The notes below the pieces were generated by a model. The model was not told the origin of the DNA and did no database searches. It saw nothing but the letters and a program-made list of their open reading frames with translations. 41,106 nucleotides of DNA from Gemmataceae bacterium (GTDB lineage Bacteria > Planctomycetota > Planctomycetia > Gemmatales > Gemmataceae): the NCBI GenBank assembly GCA_028288765.1, contig JAQGHQ010000294.1, forward strand, positions 1 through 41,106. The letters are read 5' to 3'. Positions 25,170 through 33,340 of this stretch are shown here, piece by piece. Position 1 is the first letter of the stretch. Every line of letters starts with the position of its first letter. The translations under genes and the position numbers were made by a program.

Positions 25170-26201
25170 GTGTCCCGTACCCCCGGCCGGCCCCGGCCGG
25201 CGTTCACGTTGATCGAGCTGTTGGTGGTGATCGCGATCATCGCGATCCTGATCGGCCTCCTCCTGCCCGCCGTCCAGAAGGTCCGCGAGGCCGCCGCCCG
25301 CAGCAAGTGCGCGAACAACCTCAAACAGATCGCCCTGGCCTGCCACGCCTACGAGAGCGCCACCGGCGCCCTCCCGCCGGCCGGGCGGGGCTACGGCTGG
25401 TGCATCAACGACTACGGGACCGGGGACAGCAAGATCTTCAACCTGCATGGGTTCGTCCTGCTCCTCCCGTACATCGAACAAACGAGCATCGCCGGCCGGA
25501 TCGACCCGACCCAGGCGGTGAGCCCGCAGAACACCGGGTACTGCTGCGGGATCGCCGGGAACACCGGCGGCACCCTCCAGGGGAACCCGGCGGTCAACGC
25601 GTTCGCCGTCTCCCAGCAGCCGGCGATCTTCCGGTGCCCGTCCGACAGCACGGCCGACCTGTCCCTCGGGGCCGGCGGGGCGTACGGGTGCGGGAGCGGC
25701 GGGAACGGGGTGAAGTCGAACTACGACTTCATCGTCTCCCAGGCCGACTTCTACTGCAACGCCTGGGGCAAGCTCCCGGCCGTCTACCCACCCACCACCC
25801 GGCGGATCTTCGGCGAGAACAGCACCGCCCGGTTCACCGACGTCGCCGACGGGACGAGCAACACCCTGATGATCGGGGAGCAGACCGTCACCAACTACGA
25901 CGGGACGGCCTGGACCAACGGGCAGGCGAACCCGTGGGGCTACCGGGCGTGGGTGCAGATCGGGATCGACCCGGCCATCTGGGGGAGCGGGCTGAACAAG
26001 TGGAGCAACAACTGGGGGGCGCTGCCGCAGCGGCGGCGGGGCGTGCTGGAGAGCTGGGCGTACGCCGGCAGCATGCACACCGGGATCGTCCAGTTCGCGT
26101 TCGCCGACGGGTCGGTCCGGGGGCTGGCCGAGGCCACCGACCTGACCACCCTGGGCTACCTGGCCGCGATGGCCGACGGGCAGGTCGTGACCGTGCCCTG
26201 A
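25170..26201 (+). CDS. DUF1559 pseudopilin-like protein
   Basis: 343 aa. The GTG start at 25170 has GGAGGG 5 nt upstream. A short basic leader (SRTPGRPRP) precedes the prepilin cleavage/methylation motif [17 protein letters not shown], with alanine in place of the usual glycine before the cleavage point. After the membrane helix comes the DUF1559 pattern [21 protein letters not shown], then a long exported domain. Near the C-terminus the H-x9-DG motif is present ([12 protein letters not shown]). Planctomycetes carry many such proteins; their assembly role is not established. The small lipoprotein gene 100 bp downstream is a regular companion. Confidence 0.93.
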   Translation: MSRTPGRPRPAFTLIELLVVIAIIAILIGLLLPAVQKVREAAARSKCANNLKQIALACHAYESATGALPPAGRGYGWCINDYGTGDSKIFNLHGFVLLLPYIEQTSIAGRIDPTQAVSPQNTGYCCGIAGNTGGTLQGNPAVNAFAVSQQPAIFRCPSDSTADLSLGAGGAYGCGSGGNGVKSNYDFIVSQADFYCNAWGKLPAVYPPTTRRIFGENSTARFTDVADGTSNTLMIGEQTVTNYDGTAWTNGQANPWGYRAWVQIGIDPAIWGSGLNKWSNNWGALPQRRRGVLESWAYAGSMHTGIVQFAFADGSVRGLAEATDLTTLGYLAAMADGQVVTVP

Positions 26202-26302
26202 CCGCCCCGGCCAGGGGCTGGAAATTCGAACCCGGAAATCCGACACCCGAAACCCCTCCCGATCTCGACCGTCGGGCTGCGGCCGTATTGGAGGAACACG
26301 AG

Positions 26303-26755
26303 ATGACGGGCATCCGACGGCAGCTGGCGGCGGTCTTGCCGTTCGTCCTGGCGGGGTGCGGGTCGGGTCCGGCCCCGGGCCCGGTGCCCGTGAGCGGGAC
26401 CGTGACCCTCAACGACCGGCCGCTGGCGAACGCCACCGTCACGTTCATCCCCGTCCCCGGGACCCCGGGGTTCGGCGGCACCGGCAAGACCAACGCCGAC
26501 GGGAAGTACACGCTCGCCGACAGCCGGGAGAACACCCCCGGGGTCCTCCCGGGCAAGTACCGGGTGGTGGTCGGCAAGCGGCTGATGCCCGACGGGTCGG
26601 AGGTCCCGGCCGACGACACCACCCCGCCGATCATGTCCCCGGCGAAGGAGAGCCTCCCGGCCTACGGCAACCCGACGGCCCCCGCCCTGTCGGCCGCCGT
26701 CCCGGACGGCGGCGGGACGATCGACTTTTCCCTCAAGGACGCGAAGAAGAAGTAG
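26303..26755 (+). CDS. Small lipoprotein with carboxypeptidase-regulatory-like domain
   Basis: 150 aa. ATG 26303 has GGAGG 8 nt upstream. The lipobox is visible in PFVLAGCGSG. The rest is one beta-sandwich of the carboxypeptidase regulatory type: VPVSGTVTLNDRPLANATVTF, GKTNADGKYTLAD, and a closing YRVVVGKR strand. The tail is glycine/aspartate-rich and ends KDAKKK. In planctomycetes such proteins regularly follow a DUF1559 gene, as here, and they are probably co-transcribed. Likely outer-membrane or cytoplasmic-membrane anchored; the function is unknown. Confidence 0.88.
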   Translation: MTGIRRQLAAVLPFVLAGCGSGPAPGPVPVSGTVTLNDRPLANATVTFIPVPGTPGFGGTGKTNADGKYTLADSRENTPGVLPGKYRVVVGKRLMPDGSEVPADDTTPPIMSPAKESLPAYGNPTAPALSAAVPDGGGTIDFSLKDAKKK

Positions 26756-26849
26756 CCGGCGGCCGGCGGTCGCGGGCGGGACGGGGCAGGCCGGGGGGCC
26801 TGCCCCGGTCTGTTTCCGGGTCGCTATGATGAAGGCATCGGAGGCCCGC

Positions 26850-27719
26850 ATGACCACCGCGACCGCAGCCCCGGACACCCTGGCCGATGTCGTCAGCGCG
26901 CTGGGCGACATCCCGATCTATCGCATCATCTGGCGGAACCTCGGCACCGCGACCGAAGACGACGTGCTCGACCTGTGCGGCCGGAAGCTGCGGGTCGAGC
27001 TGGTCGACGGGGTCCTCGTTCACAAGGGAATCGAGCGGGAGGTGTTGACCGAGGTGCTGGCGAGCGTGGCCCCGGGGGTCGAAACCCTGGCCGACGTCCT
27101 CGACCGGCTGGGCGACGTCCCGCTGGACCGCATCCTGTGGACCCCGCGGCCCGGGACCGCGACCGAGGCCGATGTCATCCGCCTGGTCGACGGCGAGCCG
27201 AAACGGCTGGTCGAGCTGGTCGACGGCATCCTGGTGGAGAAGCCGACGGGATGCCTGGAAGGGCTGCTGGCGGCGGTTTTGGGCAGCATCCTGTTGACCT
27301 TCGTTCGGTCCCGAACCCTAGGGCTGGTCGGCGGCCCGGACGCGATCATGAGACTGAAGGAAGGACAGGACAGGTTGCCGGATATTTCCTATACCGCGTG
27401 GGCCAGTCTGCCGGCGGACGACGCCCATTTGAAGGCGGTGGCGGTCTACGCCCCGGACCTCGCGGTCGAGATCCTGTCCGCGGGGAACACCCGGAAGGAG
27501 ATCGAGCGGAAGCGGCGGGAGTACTTCGCCGCGGGCACGAAACTGGTGTGGATCGTCGACCCGGACGACCGGACCGTGGCCGTGTTCACCGACCCGGATA
27601 CTCATACCCTCCTGACCGCGGCGGACACCCTCGACGGCGGCACCGTGCTCCCCGGGTTTACCCTCCCGCTCGCCGACCTGTTCGACGACCCCCAGCTGAA
27701 CCCCCGTCCGTCAACCTGA
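26850..27719 (+). CDS. Uma2-family (DUF820) endonuclease-like protein with duplicated N-terminal module
   Basis: 289 aa from ATG 26850 (GGAGG 5 nt upstream); eight more codons are open upstream. The C-terminal part is a PD-(D/E)xK-type Uma2 domain: DRLPDISYTAW, APDLAVEILSAGNTRKEIERK, then REYFAAGTKLVWIVDPDDRTV. The N-terminal part has two tandem copies of one module. Copy one (about 10-62) reads TLADVVSALGDIPIYRI...VELVDGVLVHK; copy two (about 76-130) reads TLADVLDRLGDVPLDRI...VELVDGILVEK. Only copy two is followed by the catalytic domain. Uma2 proteins are plentiful in planctomycetes and cyanobacteria; the biological role is unknown. No inhibitor or methylase gene is adjacent. Confidence 0.88.
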   Translation: MTTATAAPDTLADVVSALGDIPIYRIIWRNLGTATEDDVLDLCGRKLRVELVDGVLVHKGIEREVLTEVLASVAPGVETLADVLDRLGDVPLDRILWTPRPGTATEADVIRLVDGEPKRLVELVDGILVEKPTGCLEGLLAAVLGSILLTFVRSRTLGLVGGPDAIMRLKEGQDRLPDISYTAWASLPADDAHLKAVAVYAPDLAVEILSAGNTRKEIERKRREYFAAGTKLVWIVDPDDRTVAVFTDPDTHTLLTAADTLDGGTVLPGFTLPLADLFDDPQLNPRPST

Positions 27720-27772
27720 ATACCGCCCGGGCCTCACCCCGGCTCACCTGACCCTCAAGCGGAGTGACCGAT

Positions 27773-29086
27773 ATGCCCTCCCCGATGACGATGACCGAGA
27801 AGATCCTGGCCCGCGCGTCGGGCAAGGACGCCGTCGCCCCCGGCGAGAACGTGTGGGTGAACGTGGACGTGTTGATGACCCACGACGTGTGCGGCCCGGG
27901 CACCATCGGGGTGTTCAAGAAGCACTTCGGCGGGGACGGGGCGAAGGTGTGGGACAAGGAAAAGGTGGTCGTCATCCCGGACCACTACATCTTCACCAAG
28001 GACGCGATGGCGAACCGGAACGTGGACGTGCTCCGGGCGTTCGTGAAAGAACAGGACCTCAAATACTACTACGACGTCGGGACGGCGGACTACAAGGGCG
28101 TGTGCCACATCGCCCTGCCGGAAGAAGGCCACACCCGGCCCGGCGAGGTCCTCCTCGGGACCGACAGCCACACCTGCACCGCCGGGGCGTTCGGCGAGTT
28201 CGCGACCGGGATCGGGAACACCGACGCCGGGTTCGTCATGGGGACCGGGAAGCTCTGGCTGAAGACCCCGCCGACCATGCGGTTCGTGTTCCACGGGGAC
28301 CTGCCGCCGTACCTGATGGCGAAGGACCTGATCCTCTCCGTGATCGGCGACATCGGGGTCGACGGGGCGACCTACCGGGCGATGGAGTTCGACGGGGACG
28401 GGGTCACCGCCCTCAACATCGAGGAGCGGATGACCCTGTGCAACATGGCCATCGAGGCCGGCGGGAAGAACGGGATCATCGCCCCCGACCAGATCACCTT
28501 CGACTACGTGAACAAGCGGAACGCGGGGCAGAAGCCCTACCAGGCGGTGTACACCGACCCCGGGGCGACGTTCATCCACGAGAAGGTGTACGACGTGCGG
28601 ACGCTCGAACCGGTGATCGCCAAGCCGCACTCGCCGGACAACCGGGCGTTCGTGTCGGAGGTCAAGGGGACGAAGCTCGACCGGGCGTACATCGGCAGCT
28701 GTACCGGCGGGAAGCTGACCGACTTCCGGGCGGCGGCGGAGCTGTTACAGGGCAAGGAAGTCAAGATCGACACGTTCGTGGTCCCGGCGACGACCGAGGT
28801 GGCCCGCGGGCTGGACACGGAACGGATCGGGGGGAAGTCGCTGCGGGAGATCTTCCTGAACGCCGGGGCGAAGATCGGGGACGCGAGCTGTGCGGCCTGC
28901 CTGGGCGGGCCGAGCGACACGTTCGGCCGGCTGAACACGCCGATCAGCTGTATCAGCACGACGAACCGGAACTTCCCCGGGCGGATGGGGCACAAGGAGG
29001 CGAAGGTCTTCCTGGCGAGCCCGCTGACCGTCGCCGCCAGTGCCCTCAGCGGCTCGATCGCGGACTGCCGCGACCTGTTGATATGA
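27773..29086 (+). CDS. leuC: 3-isopropylmalate dehydratase large subunit (aconitase family)
   Basis: 437 aa, cytoplasmic [4Fe-4S] enzyme of leucine synthesis. The three cluster ligands are Cys310 (IGSCTGG), Cys373 and Cys376 (SCAACLGG), with the spacing expected for the aconitase family. Active-site stretches include MTHDVCGPG, LGTDSHTCTAGAFGEFATG and, near the C-terminus, TTNRNFPGRMGHKEAKV. ATG 27773 has GGAG 8 nt upstream. The length (437) resembles the LeuC2/homoaconitase-like group rather than the longer enterobacterial LeuC, so homoaconitase-type activity is an alternative. The small subunit is 25 kb away at 2371-2937. The gene follows the Uma2 gene by 53 bp. Confidence 0.93.
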   Translation: MPSPMTMTEKILARASGKDAVAPGENVWVNVDVLMTHDVCGPGTIGVFKKHFGGDGAKVWDKEKVVVIPDHYIFTKDAMANRNVDVLRAFVKEQDLKYYYDVGTADYKGVCHIALPEEGHTRPGEVLLGTDSHTCTAGAFGEFATGIGNTDAGFVMGTGKLWLKTPPTMRFVFHGDLPPYLMAKDLILSVIGDIGVDGATYRAMEFDGDGVTALNIEERMTLCNMAIEAGGKNGIIAPDQITFDYVNKRNAGQKPYQAVYTDPGATFIHEKVYDVRTLEPVIAKPHSPDNRAFVSEVKGTKLDRAYIGSCTGGKLTDFRAAAELLQGKEVKIDTFVVPATTEVARGLDTERIGGKSLREIFLNAGAKIGDASCAACLGGPSDTFGRLNTPISCISTTNRNFPGRMGHKEAKVFLASPLTVAASALSGSIADCRDLLI

Positions 29087-29120
29087 TGGGGCAAGACCGT
29101 CCCACGTAGGGGAGCGAATC

Positions 29121-29405
29121 GTGACCCAGATCGTGGCGGACGCCGAGCAGGCGAGGCAGCTCGGAGCGGCTGATGGGCCCGTGCAGGTCGTCGACGAGAA
29201 GGGGACCGTGATCGGGGTTTGTACCCCGATCACGGTCCCGCACTCGCCGTATTCGCGGGAGGAGATCGAGCGGCGGCGGGAGGAAATGCGGAAGCACCCG
29301 GAGAAGGGCAAGTCCCTGGCCGAGGTCTGGAAGACGATTTACGAGAAGTATGTCGGTGACGAGGTCGAACCGCTCGTCGTGAAGAAGGGCAACGCAGTCG
29401 GGTGA
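29121..29405 (+). CDS. Small hypothetical protein, 94 aa
   Basis: GTG start at 29121 with GGGGAG 6 nt upstream, 34 bp after leuC. The N-terminus (VQVVDEKGTVIGVCTPITVP) is a small beta-hairpin-like segment. The C-terminus is helical and charged (SREEIERRREEMRKHPEKGK, then SLAEVWKTIYEKYVGDEVEP). The overall shape resembles small antitoxin-like proteins common in planctomycetes, but there is no adjacent toxin gene; the IS lies directly downstream. Function unknown. Confidence 0.62.
   Translation: MTQIVADAEQARQLGAADGPVQVVDEKGTVIGVCTPITVPHSPYSREEIERRREEMRKHPEKGKSLAEVWKTIYEKYVGDEVEPLVVKKGNAVG
29202..29239. repeat. Perfect 17-bp inverted repeat inside the 94-aa gene
   Basis: GGGACCGTGATCGGGGT (29202-29218), loop TTGT, ACCCCGATCACGGTCCC (29223-29239). 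All 17 pairs match. In the coding frame it gives GTVIGVCTPITVP, so both arms are translated. On mRNA it would form a very stable hairpin about 80 nt after the start codon. Confidence 0.95.
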
Positions 29406-29479
29406 TCCCCGAAACATCTTGATCCGTCTGGCTCTCCGGCATGGAATCTCACCGCGTTGCTCCGCTGGGAAGCCCGGTT

Positions 29480-29500
29480 TTGTAGGGTGGGTCGAGTCTT
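29480..29500. repeat. Left remnant of the palindromic repeat split by the IS
   Basis: TTGTAGGGTGGGTCGAGTCTT is the left outer arm of the palindrome whose right half starts at 30912. Its last four bases, TCTT (29497-29500), are the left copy of the IS target duplication. Confidence 0.85.
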
Positions 29501-29551
29501 TGTCACCCGACGGAAAGTTTTGCCGGGAATACCGACACAAAGTTTTGCCGC
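29501..29551 (+). repeat. Left terminal inverted repeat of the IS
   Basis: It begins TGTCACCCGACGGAAAG and contains two AGTTTTGCCG motifs. It matches the right end at 49 of 51 positions; the mismatches are in the inner copy (GACACAAAG here, GACGGAAAG on the right). Confidence 0.92.
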
Positions 29552-29625
29552 GCAGCTGATCGGCCGCGTGGCGGATACATTGGCCGAGGGTTCGTCCATG
29601 GCAACGGTGCGAGAGGCGACGGGCC

Positions 29626-30831
29626 ATGCCGCGGGCCATTGCCGTGCCGGTCCGGCGGGTCATTGTGCGACGCTGGCAACGCGGGCAGACCGCGGCCGAG
29701 ATCGCCGCGGCGCTCCAACTCGTGCCCCGCTCGGTCCGGCATCTGCTCCGGCACGCCGCCGCCGACCCCGACCTCGCACCCGCGTACGCGCGTTGCGGCC
29801 GGCACCGCCCCGCGGCGGAGCAGGCGGTTTACGAGCACGCCCTCGACGTGCGGCGGCAACACCCCACGTGGGGGGCCGGTTTGATCCGCGTCTTCTTGCG
29901 CGACCGCTTCGCCGCCCCGCGGGTGCCCAGCGAGCGCACCTTGCAGCGTTGGTTCCACGCTGCCGGACTTGGGCCGGCACCCGCCGGTCGCCAGCCCCAC
30001 GCCCAGCGGACCTGGGCCGATCGGCCGCACGAGGTTTGGCAGATCGATGCCGTCGAAGAACTGACGCTGAAGGGCGGTCAGCGTGCCAGTTGGCTGCGGA
30101 TCACCGACGAGTTCACCGGGGCCATCCTGGACACCAAGGTCTTCCCGATCGGCTGCTGGGCCTACGTCGGCGGACCGGCGGTGCAAGCCGAACTGCGGAA
30201 GGCCCTGGGAAAATGGGGCCGGCCGCAGCGGGTCCGGGTCGATAACGGCACCCCGTGGGGCGCGACCGGCGGCTTGCCGACGGCGTTGGCGTTGTGGTTG
30301 TGTGGGTTGGGCGTGGCGGTCGTGTGCAACCACCCGCGGCGGCCACGGGAGAACGCCATCGTCGAACGCACGCAAGGGGTCAGTCAGCAGTGGGCCGAGC
30401 CGCAGACCTGCGCCAGCCCGCGCGCGTTGCAACGGCGGCTGGACCACCTGGATCGGGTGCAGCGGGAGCAGTACCCGAGCATCGGCGGCCGTAGCCGGTG
30501 TGACGCGTACCCCGGGTTGACCCACTCGGGCCGCCCCTACGGGCGGGCCTGGGAGCGGCGGCACCGGAGTTTGCCGCAGGCGCTGGCGGCGGTGGCGGAA
30601 TATGCCGCCCGGCGGCGGGTCGATCAGAGCGGCCGGGTCTGGCTGTACGACGTGGGTTACGCCGTGGGCAAGGCGCACGTGGGCGAGGACATCTATGCGA
30701 CGCTGGACGCCGAGACCGAGGACTGGGTCTTTCAGGACGCGGACGGCCGGGAGCTGCGCCGGCAACCGGCGCGGACGCTGACCGCGGAGAACATATGCCG
30801 GCTGCAGGTCGGTCGCACCGCCGGTCATTAG
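29626..30831 (+). CDS. DDE transposase of the IS (IS481-like, rve core)
   Basis: 401 aa. An N-terminal helix-turn-helix (about 10-45, RWQRGQTAAEIAAALQLVPR) precedes an integrase-type catalytic core. The triad is Asp141 (VWQIDAVEE), Asp206 (RVDNGTPWG) and Glu242 (PRENAIVERTQG), with 64 and 35 residues between, the classical D,D(35)E spacing. The C-terminal 130 residues are basic and probably bind the ends. There is no frameshift and the gene is full length between good inverted repeats, so the element is probably active or recently active. Confidence 0.92.
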   Translation: MPRAIAVPVRRVIVRRWQRGQTAAEIAAALQLVPRSVRHLLRHAAADPDLAPAYARCGRHRPAAEQAVYEHALDVRRQHPTWGAGLIRVFLRDRFAAPRVPSERTLQRWFHAAGLGPAPAGRQPHAQRTWADRPHEVWQIDAVEELTLKGGQRASWLRITDEFTGAILDTKVFPIGCWAYVGGPAVQAELRKALGKWGRPQRVRVDNGTPWGATGGLPTALALWLCGLGVAVVCNHPRRPRENAIVERTQGVSQQWAEPQTCASPRALQRRLDHLDRVQREQYPSIGGRSRCDAYPGLTHSGRPYGRAWERRHRSLPQALAAVAEYAARRRVDQSGRVWLYDVGYAVGKAHVGEDIYATLDAETEDWVFQDADGRELRRQPARTLTAENICRLQVGRTAGH

Positions 30832-30860
30832 GGCCTCGGCAAAACTCAGGGCCGGGAATA

Positions 30861-30911
30861 GCGGCAAAACTTTCCGTCGGTATTCCCGGCAAAACTTTCC
30901 GTCGGGTGACA
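30861..30911 (-). repeat. Right terminal inverted repeat of the IS
   Basis: The reverse complement begins TGTCACCCGACGGAAAG and carries two GACGGAAAGTTTTGCCG units. A further AGTTTTGCCG lies just inside (complement of 30844-30837 region). Confidence 0.92.
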
Positions 30912-31022
30912 TCTTCGAGGCCCACGTCTTCTCAAGCCCGTGGGCCTCGAAAACTCGACCCACCCTACAAGAAGGAGTCTTCTCAAGCCCGTGGGCCTCG
31001 AAGACTCGACCCTCCCTACAAG
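30912..31022. repeat. Right half of the split palindrome plus a second tandem copy
   Basis: TCTTCGAGGCCCACG and CGTGGGCCTCGA form a 12-bp stem (about 30915-30950). The outer arm ACTCGACCCACCCTACAA pairs with 29480-29497 on the other side of the IS. A second copy of the right half (TCTTCTCAAGCCCGTGGGCC ... CTCGACCCTCCCTACAAG) follows at about 30977-31022. Related ends occur at 19456-19470. Confidence 0.85.
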
Positions 31023-31084
31023 AACTCTCCGGCCTGGAATCACGCCGAGTTCCAGGAGGCCATCTTGTTCACCGGGTCTCACCC

Positions 31085-31906
31085 ATGCCCCTCTACCGCC
31101 TCGCCTTCCTCCTCGCCGTCCCACTCGCGCTTCTCCCCGGGGTTCGCGCCCGCCCCGACATTTCCCCCAAGCCGGAAGACCTCGTGTACACCCAGAAGGG
31201 CACCCTGCCGGTCATCGTCTCGGCCCCGCACGGCGGGGGGAAGGCGGTCCCGGGCGTGGCCGAGCGGCGGGGCGTCGGGATCAAGCTGTTCACCACCGCC
31301 CGCGACGGGAACACGGCCGAGCTCGCCCGGACGTTTGCCGCCGAGCTCGAGAAGGAGCTCGGCGGGAAGCCGTGGGTCGTGGTCGCCCGGTTCGACCGGA
31401 AGTACATCGACGCGAACCGCCCGCCGGACGGGGCCTACGAGGCCGAGGCGGCGAAGCCGTACTACGACGCCTACCACGACCCGCTCACGGCCGCCTGCAA
31501 GGCCGTGAGGGAGGCGTACGGCGGCGGGCTCTTGCTCGACGTCCACGGGCAGGGCGCGCTCCCGGACGTGATCTGCCGGGGGACGAGGAACGGGACGACG
31601 GTAAAGCTGTTGAAGGACCGGCACGGGTGGCGGGCGGTGACCGGGAAGAACAGCGTGATGGGCCGGCTGGAGCGGGCCGGGTACAAGGTGATGCCCGCCT
31701 GCGACGCGGGCGAGGACGCCAGGGAAGAGGTCCGGTTCGCCGGCGGGCACATCGTCAACACCTACGGCAGCCACACCGGGTACGCGATCGACGCCATCCA
31801 GGTCGAGGTCGGCACCAAATACCGCGACCGGGACACCTACGCGAAGACCGCCCGGGACCTCGCCGCCGCCGTCGCCGCGTTCCACGACGAGTACCTGAAG
31901 AAGTAG
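31085..31906 (+). CDS. Exported N-formylglutamate amidohydrolase-like protein
   Basis: 273 aa with a signal peptide (MPLYRLAFLLAVPLALLPGV). Family motifs: PVIVSAPHGGG (residues about 42-52, metal-binding His), RFDRKYIDANR, and LLLDVHGQG with the second metal histidine, then HIVNTYGSHTGYAIDAIQVEV near the C-terminus. Enzymes of this fold release formate from N-formylglutamate or act on related amides. Export is unusual for a histidine-degradation enzyme, so a peptidoglycan or other extracellular amide is a reasonable alternative substrate. No histidine-utilisation genes are near. The ribosome site is weak. Confidence 0.85.
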   Translation: MPLYRLAFLLAVPLALLPGVRARPDISPKPEDLVYTQKGTLPVIVSAPHGGGKAVPGVAERRGVGIKLFTTARDGNTAELARTFAAELEKELGGKPWVVVARFDRKYIDANRPPDGAYEAEAAKPYYDAYHDPLTAACKAVREAYGGGLLLDVHGQGALPDVICRGTRNGTTVKLLKDRHGWRAVTGKNSVMGRLERAGYKVMPACDAGEDAREEVRFAGGHIVNTYGSHTGYAIDAIQVEVGTKYRDRDTYAKTARDLAAAVAAFHDEYLKK

Positions 31907-31990
31907 GGCCGGCTGTGCCGGCCGTCCCCTCTCCCGTCCGCCGATACAATTCCCCCATCTCGACTCGCCACTTTACAGGACCGACCGGAC

Positions 31991-33334
31991 ATGACCACGC
32001 CGACGAAGGACCGTGTCCCGGTGACCGTGCTCACCGGGTTCCTCGGGGCCGGCAAGACCACCCTCCTGAACCACATCCTGACCGCCACCCACGGCAAGCG
32101 GATCGCGGTCATCGAGAACGAGTTCGGGGAGGTCGGGGTCGACCAGGATCTCGTCATCCAGTCGGAGGAAGAGATCTTCGAGATGAACAACGGGTGCATC
32201 TGCTGCACCGTCCGCGGGGACCTGATCCGCATCCTCGGGAACCTGATGAAGCGCCGCGACCGGTTCGACTACATCCTGGTCGAGACCACCGGCATGGCCG
32301 ACCCCGGCCCGGTCGCCCAGACGTTCTTCATGGACGACGAGATCCAGCGGGCCACCCGGCTGGACGGGATCGTCACCGTGGTCGACACGAGGCACGTGAC
32401 CCAACACTGGGACAGCCACGAGGTGCAGGAGCAGATCGCGTTCGCCGACGTGATCCTGCTGAACAAGCTCGACCTGGTTTCGGCCGACGAGGTGGACGAG
32501 CTGGAGGGCCGTATCCGGCAGATGAACCCGACGGCGAAGATCCACCGGACGACGAAGTCGGTGGTGGAGATGGACAAGATCCTGAACGTCGGCGGGTTCA
32601 GCCTCGACCGGGCCCTGGAGGTGGACCCGAAGTTCATGGAACCGGAGTACCCGTTTGTGTGGGGCGGGGTGTACCAGCTGCCCGCCGGCCGGCACGAGCT
32701 GATGATCCCGGACCGGACCAAGAAGGCGATCCAGGTGGCCGTGGTGCCGGCCCCGGCAGCCGACGAACCGGGGCTGAAAACGGCGGCGGCGGCCGGGGTG
32801 ATCGCGTTCTCCGGCGAGGAGCGGGCGGTCCCGCCGGGTGGGATGCTGTCCCCGGGGGCCGACCCGTACCGGCTCGACCTCCCGCCGGGCGAGGTGAAGT
32901 TCGTGCTGGCGGTGGACAGGCCCGGGGCGTATGCCCTGCTTGCCGGATCGAACCTGGGGAAGATCGGGGCGGAGGTGCGGAGCGGCGGGACGGTCGTCGC
33001 CCCGGCCGCGGCCCGCGGGTTCCACCACAGCCATACGCACTCGGACGTGAACGCGGTCGCCATCACCCTGGCCGGCGACCTGGACTCCCGGCGGCTGAAC
33101 GCCTGGATGGGCGAGCTCCTCCAGACGAAGGGGCCGGACATCTACCGGATGAAGGGCGTGCTGAGCGTCAGGGGAGACTCGAAGCGGTTCGTGTTCCAGG
33201 GCGTCCACATGCTGTTCGACGGCCAGCCCGGACGGCCGTGGGGGAGCGAGCAGCGGACGAACAAGCTCGTGTTCATCGGCCGCAAGCTCGACCGGGCGGA
33301 GCTGGAGGCCGGGTTCCGGCGGTGTTTGGCTTGA
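31991..33334 (+). CDS. COG0523/CobW-type metal-chaperone GTPase with large insert
   Basis: 447 aa, cytoplasmic. Walker A GFLGAGKT at 16-23, the metal-binding CICC at 69-72 in NGCICCTVRGDL, Walker B-like ILVETTG, and the G4-like motif LLNKLD. The CobW C-terminal domain (about 350-447) is present (DVNAVAITLAGDLDSRRLNAW to GRKLDRAELEAGF). Between the two lies an extra domain of about 130 residues (about 218-348), beta-rich with a cupredoxin-like rhythm and ending in a His cluster (HHSHTHSD). Ordinary family members have only a short His-rich loop there. Expected to deliver zinc, cobalt or a related metal in a GTP-dependent way. Client and metal are unknown. Confidence 0.9.
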   Translation: MTTPTKDRVPVTVLTGFLGAGKTTLLNHILTATHGKRIAVIENEFGEVGVDQDLVIQSEEEIFEMNNGCICCTVRGDLIRILGNLMKRRDRFDYILVETTGMADPGPVAQTFFMDDEIQRATRLDGIVTVVDTRHVTQHWDSHEVQEQIAFADVILLNKLDLVSADEVDELEGRIRQMNPTAKIHRTTKSVVEMDKILNVGGFSLDRALEVDPKFMEPEYPFVWGGVYQLPAGRHELMIPDRTKKAIQVAVVPAPAADEPGLKTAAAAGVIAFSGEERAVPPGGMLSPGADPYRLDLPPGEVKFVLAVDRPGAYALLAGSNLGKIGAEVRSGGTVVAPAAARGFHHSHTHSDVNAVAITLAGDLDSRRLNAWMGELLQTKGPDIYRMKGVLSVRGDSKRFVFQGVHMLFDGQPGRPWGSEQRTNKLVFIGRKLDRAELEAGFRRCLA

Positions 33335-33340
33335 AGGGGG

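Larger units (their letters stand above)
29501..30911 (+). mobile_element. Intact IS481-like insertion sequence, 1411 bp
   Basis: Terminal inverted repeats of about 51 bp begin TGTCACCCGACGG at each end and differ by two bases (29501-29551 and 30861-30911). Each contains tandem AGTTTTGCCG sites, two on the left and a partial third inside the right end, probably transposase-binding sites. A 4-bp direct repeat TCTT borders the element (29497-29500 and 30912-30915). One transposase gene fills the interior. Ends starting TGT, a 4-bp duplication and a D-D(35)-E protein fit IS481 or a close relative; the family name is tentative, the boundaries are firm. Confidence 0.92.

Noticed and set aside
29202..29239. 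The 17-bp hairpin as a transcription terminator for leuC
   Set aside because: It lies well inside an open coding sequence with its own start, and no T-run follows.
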